Positions 58,835 to 64,000 of a stretch of 64,000 nucleotides of DNA are shown in pieces. The notes under the pieces are model-generated. The model was not told the DNA's origin. It worked only from the letters and a program-made list of their open reading frames with translations, and searched no databases. The position numbers were made by a program, and so were the translations under genes. Source of the DNA: Aegilops tauschii subsp. strangulata (Eukaryota; Streptophyta; Magnoliopsida; Poales; Poaceae); assembly GCF_002575655.3 (NCBI RefSeq), contig NC_053035.3, positions 94,451,322 to 94,515,321 of the forward strand, written 5' to 3'. Numbering within the stretch: the first letter of the stretch is position 1; every line of letters starts with the position of its first letter.

Positions 58835-58990
58835 CATGCCACCGGGACGGACCCGAGCGGCCTGGGGATAATGCAGCCCGAGGGGCTCCCCCAACGGAGT
58901 AAGCTAAAGATGCAAAAGGATACATGCCACAGGGACAGGCCCATGCAGCCTGGGAATGATGCAGCCCGAGGGGCGCTCCCAGCTAAATAA
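58835..58990. repeat. Two-copy direct repeat, period about 88 bp, in F
   Basis: CCACCGGGACGGACCCGAG...ATGCAGCCCGAGGGGCTCCC at 58839 and CCACAGGGACAGGCCC...ATGCAGCCCGAGGGGCGCTC at 58927. A related GGGATGGACCCGAGCAC lies at 58705. Confidence 0.75.
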
Positions 58991-59002
58991 ACTCGGAACA
59001 TG

Positions 59003-59528
59003 TCACCTAGTTTCGTTGTCGATGGGATGTTGGGTAGCTGAAGATGCGTGGCAAAGGGGTTGCTCCTCATGAGCCACCGGAGCCCTGAGCCTCGAGAGGC
59101 TCTGGGGGTCCGGGTGGTTCCTTGAGGACCGTCTCCATCTCCTCCAGGACTGCGTGATGCTTGGCCTCTTGAGCTGCCAGGACGCTCCGCAGGTTGCACT
59201 GGAAGGCGGCCACCATGCTCGGCAGGCCGAATGGCATGCCAACATAGCTGCGAGGTGGGCCCTCGCAACGTTCCACGCGCGAAGGCCAGAAGAGCTCCTG
59301 AGATGCAGCCCTGTTGAGCCCTGGGATGTCGATGCAGACGCGCAGCCCGCCATCCTCCCCTGGATGGGGAGCTGCGCCAGGTGGGCGGCGGTCGCCGCGC
59401 ATGGCTCTTGCTTCTTGAAGCTCTTGGGTAGTCTGGGTGATGAACTCCTGAGCACTAGGCGCTCCTCGCCCGGTGCCCTCCTGAGGGAAACATGCCGCAA
59501 AGCACGCCTCCATGTGGTGCCCGAGCAC
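59003..59528 (-). pseudogene. Reverse transcriptase remnant of F
   Basis: Minus-strand frame with two RT landmarks: GGLRVCIDIPGLNRA and, soon after, YVGMPFGLPSMVAAFQ. In Gypsy RT these blocks are normally separated by a longer stretch that includes the first catalytic aspartate (LDAYSG-type); that stretch is missing. The YxDD catalytic box expected after the second block is also absent, and the frame ends in Pro/Glu-rich text. The enzyme cannot be active. The region between this frame and the protease (59529-59729) is open but carries no recognisable block. No RNase H or integrase follows toward the 3' LTR. Confidence 0.75.
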
Positions 59529-59729
59529 CTCCCTCGTGAGGTTGGCCAGGCCTGAGGCCCTCTAGAATAGAGCCCCCGAGCCCTGCCCGAGGAGGGCGCT
59601 GGGCGCGCCTTCCTATGCGAGGGAGGGAGGTGCCCCAGGCGCGGGCGCCGATCCCGATGTCGCACTGCCAGAGGCGCCGCTCCCCTAAGGCCCTGTGCGG
59701 AGTAGCTGCTTCTTCTTCTTGGGGACGGC

Positions 59730-60311
59730 CTAAGGAGGGTACGGTGCTCCATTGTCTGGGTCTTCGATTGCTACGGCCTGGAAGGCGCGCTTGAGGGAGC
59801 ACACCGCATCTTTTTCTTCGCAGGGGACTGTGATGATCCCGTCGCTCCCTGGCATCTTGAGGACGTTGTAGCCATGGTGGGTCACTGCCATGAACTTTGC
59901 TAGCGCTGGGTACCTGAGGATGGCATTGTACGACAGACGGATGTGGGCAACGTCAAAGTCGATGAGCTCGGTGCGGTAGTTGTCGCGCTGTCCGGAGGTG
60001 ACAGGGAGGCGGACCTGCCCTATCGGGGTGGTGGAGCCGTCGGTCACTCCTGAGAAGGGCTTGGTGGGCTGAAGTTGATCGTATGGCACTTGGAGGCTAT
60101 CCTATGTCTCGACGGACATGACGTTAAGCCCTGCACCACCGTCAATGAGGGTCTTGGTGACTTGTACGTTGCTGATGACGGGTGAACAGAGCATCGGGAG
60201 GGCGCCAGCGGTGGCCGCGCACTTGAGCTGGTCCGCCGAGCTGAAAGTGATGGCGCACTTGGACCACCTGAGCGGGCGTGTGGCCTCAAGCCGGGGAAGG
60301 GCTGCGTTCAC
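59730..60311 (-). pseudogene. Aspartic protease region of F
   Basis: Minus strand. The active-site segment VTKTLIDGGAGLNVMSVE is followed three codons later by a TAG stop (near 60108). The continuation includes LSYNAILRYPALAKFMAVTH and NVLKMPG, the ILG-like flap and C-terminal part of Tat-lineage proteases. The Gly of the usual ILGRPAL-type motif reads as Arg-Tyr here. A retropepsin would process the polyprotein; this copy is inactive because of the stop. Confidence 0.75.
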
Positions 60312-62043
60312 CTCGCGAGCAAACTACTTAAAGATACGCTGGGAGGCTGGGGCCTGAGCTCCGCCCAAGATGCAGGCAATAGCACGCGGTTCTTGGAAGC
60401 CCCCAGCCCCCTCGTCCTGAAGGTGCTTGTCGTTTCTTCTTGGCTGTGGTGGGAGCGGAGGAAGACCGGGGTTGCCCTGAGGGCGATCCTCGCGAGGCTG
60501 ATCCCTCCAGGCGCCCTCACGAGGTTGGTCCTGCCAGCGGTCCTCGCGAGGCCGGTCGCGCCACTCCTGGCGGGGGCCGTGATCGTCCCAGCGTCCTCCG
60601 CCTCGTCCTCCTCCTCAGCTGTAGCCCCGGTCGTTGCACTCGGGGAGTCGTTGGTGTTGTGGCTGTGTAAGCTATGGAAGGCGCAGAACGGTCGGCTGCT
60701 TTTGGATGACTCGGGATGGTCCCGGCCATGCTTCGTATCTGGCTCCGCCGCGAGCACGGCCACTCCCTTGCGCTTCACGTCCTTGGCCTTGGCTTTCTTC
60801 TCCTCCGGGTCGTCAGCTGGGAGCTCGAGGAGGGAGAGGTGCCCCTCCTCGGCTCTTGCGCACTTGGTCGCCAGGTTGAACAGCTCTAGAGCCGTGCATA
60901 GCTCCTCGTGGATGGCGAGCTCCTCCTTTATCTTGACGTCACGGACGCCATCAGAAAACACCGAAATGATGGCCTCGCCCGTGACCTTGGGGATCTTGAG
61001 GCGAATGTTGTTGAAGCGCTGGATGTACTTTTGCAGGGTCTCTCCTGGCTGCTGCCTGACGCGGCGTAGGTCGCCCACGGCTAGAGGGCGGTCGCGAGTG
61101 CCCTGGAAGTTGGCGATGAAGCGGCCGCGCATCTCGTCCCAGGAGGAGATCGAGCCCGGAGGCAGGTTCAGGAGCCACGAGCGAGCGCCATCCTTGAGAG
61201 CCATGGGGAACCAGTTCGCCATGACTTTTTCATCGCCGTTGGCCGCCTCAATGCTCAGCTCATAAAGCTGCAGGAACTGCGCAGGGTCGGGGGTGCCGTC
61301 ATAGCGAGGAGGCAGGTCTGGCTTGAACTTGCCTGGCCAGGCGACGCTACATAGCTCCGGAGTGAAGGCACGGCAGCCTGCCGTGGCCACCAGGGCCCTT
61401 TGCAGAGGTGGGGCCGGCCCTTGGTGCCCGCGCACCGCCACAGCAGGTGGCACGCGGTCTTGTCGTGGTGGCGCTGGGAGCGTGAGAGCATTCTCTTGCG
61501 GCCGGGGAACTTCTTGGCAGCTTCCTCCTTCTCGCGCGGGCGCCCGATGCGGCGGGTCACGCAGGGGGGCTGCGCGCCTTGGCGCTAGGGCGCCGTCTTG
61601 GTGGGAGGCGGTGGAGGCGCTCGATGAGCCATGTCGCCCGCGGCTGGCGGAGGGCGAGGCAGCGAGAGGGATGGCACAGGGGAGCCCTCTACGGCGCTGA
61701 CGAGCTCGGCGATGCGGTCCAGCTAGTCCTCGTAGAGGTCGTCGACTGGGCGGTAGCGCAGGAGCTCACGTGCCAGGAGCAGCGCGGCTTGCGCGTCGGT
61801 GGGAGCACGATGAGCATGGGACGACGAGCCGGCTGGGGTCAGCGACGGAGTGGCAGTGCGGCCGTCCCGCCGCACCGAGGGGTGCAGCGAGGACGCTTGC
61901 TGCTCATTCCCCGCCGGGCCGGTGGCGGCGTTGGTGGCGGGTGATGGAGAACGACGGGGAGGCCCGCCGACGGGGGCAGTCTGAGCGACACGGGCGGCGA
62001 GGGCAGCCCGGCGCTTAGCGCGGGCTCGGCGTGCATCTGACAT
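60308..62043 (-). pseudogene. gag of F, one nonsense codon
   Basis: The minus-strand ATG at 62043 (MSDARRARAKRR) opens a basic, Ala/Pro-rich N-terminus of about 107 residues that stops at a TAG near 61723. The frame resumes and from 61453 to 60308 holds the gag capsid core: WPGKFKPDLPPRYDGTPDPA, FPMALKDGARSWLLNLPPGS, WDEMRGRFIANFQGT, and GETLQKYIQRFNNIR. A Cys/His pair (FCAFHSLHSH) stands where the zinc-binding segment is expected. The charged stretch EEKKAKAKDVKRKG precedes it. Gag forms the particle and binds element RNA. A 290-residue plus-strand frame across this region is its antisense shadow. Confidence 0.85.
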
Positions 62044-62095
62044 GGTCACGGTGGAATGGTGGAACACGGATTGGCGGACGGAAAGCTTCGGCACA

Positions 62096-62113
62096 CCCCT
62101 ACCTGGCGCGCCA
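62096..62113 (-). promoter_or_regulatory. Putative primer-binding site of F
   Basis: On the element strand TGGCGCGCCAGGTAGGGG starts two bases after the 5' LTR edge (62116). It has the TGG start and length of a tRNA primer site, but I could not match it to a tRNA from memory. Confidence 0.6.
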
Positions 62114-62115
62114 AA

Positions 62116-63005
62116 TGTCGGATTTCGGGTTTCGGCAAAACCCTTGAGGTTCGAACACTGGGGTGCACACGATGATCTCTCCCTCCCCCTAGCTCGCTCT
62201 GGCAATGATCGTCAGGCCTGACGCGTCGAACCCAAAGAGCAATGAGACACAAGAGTTTATACTAGTTCGGGCCACCGATGTGCTGTAATACCCTACTCCA
62301 GTGTGGTGTGGTGGATTGCCTCTTGGGCTGAGGATGAACAGTTACAAGGGAAGAACAGCCTCCTGAGGAGAGGTGTTCTTGTGCTTGCTGAGCTGGTGTG
62401 GTGTCTCTCCAGCTGATCTCGCTCCCTCGTCTATGGTGGTGGCTAGTCCTATTTACAGAGGCCCTGGTCCTCTTCTAAAATATTGAGCGGGAAGGGATCC
62501 CACAACAGCCAAATTCGAAGGGAGACAACTAGTACAAGTTATCCTGACTAAAGGTGGTCTTCGCCTGCCAAAGGCTCTGGTGGTGACGCCGTCTTGGGCT
62601 CCACGGTGACCTCCGTCCCGCCGTCCTGCTGGTCTTGGTCTCGTTACACCGATATGAAAACCTTTGCCTGATGCCTCGGGACTCCTCGCCTGTGCTTGCC
62701 CCTTTAACACCAAAGAGGAAACGAGGACACTGCGCCCGCTGGCGCCCGCCTGGCTCCAGTCGTCATGGCTTGCGTCACAGGAACCTGGCGAGGTGTCGCT
62801 TGCCGTGATCTCTCCGCCCCTCGCGAGCCAGCCCGGTGAGGCCGCCCCTGAGGAGGTCTTGCGTCGTCCGCCTCGCGAGGCTTGGCCCCTCGCGAGGGTC
62901 TTGATTGTTTGCTGGTGAAGATGGGCCGTACGGAGCCGCTGGTGGAGCCACGCCGTGGGCCGCAGGCAGGCAAGTCTGGGGACCCCCATTCCCAGAACAC
63001 CGACA
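62116..63005 (-). repeat. 5' LTR of F
   Basis: Element strand: TGTCGGTGTTCTGGGAATGG at 63005 to ...CCCGAAATCCGACA at 62116. Length equals the 3' LTR at 890 bp. Confidence 0.93.
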
Positions 63006-63130
63006 GAAAATACTTGGTAAAGCTTAGAAAAGATGAGAGTTAAGGGATCTCTTATGAAAATAATGTTTTAGAGAAAATCTTTCCTATGGGCTTGCCAGTT
63101 TCTAGGGGTCACATCCTACAGTCAACATGT

Positions 63131-63142
63131 GCTCTGATACCA
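63131..63142 (-). promoter_or_regulatory. Primer-binding site of E (initiator Met tRNA)
   Basis: The plus strand reads GCTCTGATACCA; the element strand is TGGTATCAGAGC, complementary to the 3' end of plant initiator tRNA-Met, three bases from the 5' LTR edge at 63146. Confidence 0.85.
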
Positions 63143-63145
63143 TCT

Positions 63146-64000
63146 TGTAGCGACCTGACCCGAATGGATCGAAGTCTCTGTGCTTAAGTGTCATCCCTAG
63201 ATCGGTATGCTGACACACACAGTACTCGAGGATTTATGACAGAGGTAAATCACATGTATAAAGAACATAAATACTATTACCTCAATCCATAGCGGAAGTA
63301 ACAACAAAATTCTGGAGTTCCCAACAACGGCAACGGCAAAGTTGAGTGTAGACATCGTAACCCTAATGTATCACTTACTCGTCGTAAGATTCGTGCAACA
63401 TGAGACATTGCAGCCATGTAGGTCAGTACATTGAATGTACTGGCAATTTCACACCATAGGGTAATAATGAAAATGTCTATCTCTATATGCATATTTGGCT
63501 GGTGGAGGCTCTAAGTTTAATTTTTTGCATAAAGCTAATTTTTCCCTACAACAAAGGAATAAATTTTATTTAACTTCCCTATTTATGCCATTATTGAGAA
63601 GGTTCCTCCAACTCAATCCCAAATTACCAAATCATTAATAACCCGACAATTTCATTAAATAAAGTGATGTGATCAATCAATAATTCAAATACCAGATACT
63701 CAAAGATGTCCATAACTGGGGACACGGCTAATCATGATTAGTTTGTACACTCTGCAGAGGTTTGCGCACTTTTCCCCACAAGACTCGATCTCCTCCGTTG
63801 AATTTCTCGCACTTCATGATGTTTGAGAACCGGATGATCGAGACATAATCTTTCTGAAGCATTAACTCTTTACTCTAGCTAGACAATTACACCTACTTCC
63901 CCCTACATCTGCTAGTTTACGACTGAAAGAGGTCACACAACTTACACAACTATGTCAGAGCCCATAATGGCTTGTGGCTGCACATGGAAGTTTCTAGGCA
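63146..64000 (-). repeat. 5' LTR of E, truncated by the window end
   Basis: Starts TGTAGCGACCTGACCCGAAT at 63146 and parallels 49288 onward with few differences, for example GACCTG for GACCCG, and an added ACTCGTCGT variant near 63378. Confidence 0.92.

Larger units (their letters stand above)
55683..63005 (-). mobile_element. Tat-lineage-like Gypsy element F inserted in E
   Basis: 7323 bp on the minus strand. LTRs are 62116-63005 (5') and 55683-56572 (3'), 890 bp each. The flanking pentamers GAAAT (55678-55682) and GAAAA (63006-63010) differ at one base. In element order it has a primer site, gag with one stop, protease with DGGAG, an RT remnant, tandem repeats, an antisense B3-like unit, and a purine-rich tract before the 3' LTR. 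The gag motif PPRYDGTPDPAQFLQLY and the protease DGG(A/S)G are features I associate with the Tat/Retand lineage (RIRE2, Cinful, Grande relatives). RNase H and integrase are missing. F interrupts the E interior between the upstream frames and the primer site. Confidence 0.9.
49288..64000 (-). mobile_element. Gypsy-type element E, gag-only, with 3-kb LTRs
   Basis: E lies on the minus strand. Its 3' LTR is 49288-52320. Its 5' LTR starts at 63146 and runs out of the window. The initiator-Met tRNA primer site is at 63131-63142. The interior without insert F is only about 3.5 kb. It encodes a multi-knuckle gag and short upstream frames but no protease, RT or integrase. LTR starts are TGTAACATCCC... 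and ends ...GGGTCGCTACA. The initiator-Met primer, long LTRs and gag suggest a chromovirus-related Gypsy lineage, but without pol that is inference. Because the right end is outside the window, its target duplication cannot be tested. Confidence 0.88.

Noticed and set aside
60393..61265. 290-residue plus-strand frame in F
   Set aside because: It is antisense to the clear gag capsid core and has no motif of its own.

Overview
This window looks like repeat-rich intergenic DNA from a large-genome grass, most likely wheat, barley or a close relative. The evidence is the Triticeae-type Gypsy LTR edge TGATACGTCTCCAACGTATC in nested copies, a BARE/WIS/Angela-like Copia LTR, a CACTA end, and Stowaway- and Tourist-like MITEs. 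Family names are from memory and are tentative. I found no intact host gene, no tRNA, no rRNA and no CRISPR.

Layout. 1-4758: the 3' part of one LTR, then a decayed Gypsy element (G, minus strand) whose 5' LTR starts at 4473. 4759-33067: a nest of related Gypsy elements. D (+, from 4759) was hit in its 5' LTR by C (-, 5207-27953). C was hit in its 3' LTR by B (-, 5659-21861). B was hit in its interior by solo LTR S1 (-, 9587-17941), and S1 was hit by A (+, 10342-17131). Perfect 5-bp target-site duplications (TSDs) mark four levels: GGGGC for C, ATATC for B, GGTTG for S1 and TACCC for A. 33068-34501: a Copia LTR inside the D 3' LTR, itself cut at 34502 by a CACTA element rich in tandem repeats. 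That element carries a further solo LTR (S2, 38358-39922). 40817-42533 (-): a spliced F-box/LRR/FBD pseudogene. 42534-49287: mostly unrecognised DNA with a duplicated exon-like block, a Tourist-like MITE, a GA microsatellite and a 221-bp tandem array. 49288-64000: a Gypsy element E (-) with 3-kb LTRs and an initiator-Met-tRNA primer site. It is interrupted by a Tat-lineage-like Gypsy element F (-, 55683-63005).

How the pieces relate. A, B, C and D share LTR 5' edges, a tRNA-Asp primer site (exact in A and B, diverged in C and D), a leader and a long 3' noncoding region, but they carry different coding modules. B and D carry gag plus aspartic protease, A a short divergent gag-like ORF, and C an unrelated ORF. 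None has reverse transcriptase or integrase, so all would need proteins supplied in trans. E is also gag-only. F has gag, protease and a reverse transcriptase remnant without its catalytic motif.

The most unusual locus is in F. On the strand opposite gag-pol, between the RT remnant and the 3' LTR, lies a gene-like unit at 56816-57900: a TATA box, a well-placed ATG, a B3-like DNA-binding domain, an acidic/serine-rich C-terminus and a polyadenylation-like tail. It carries one apparent 1-bp deletion. The exchange of coding modules among A-D is the second notable feature.
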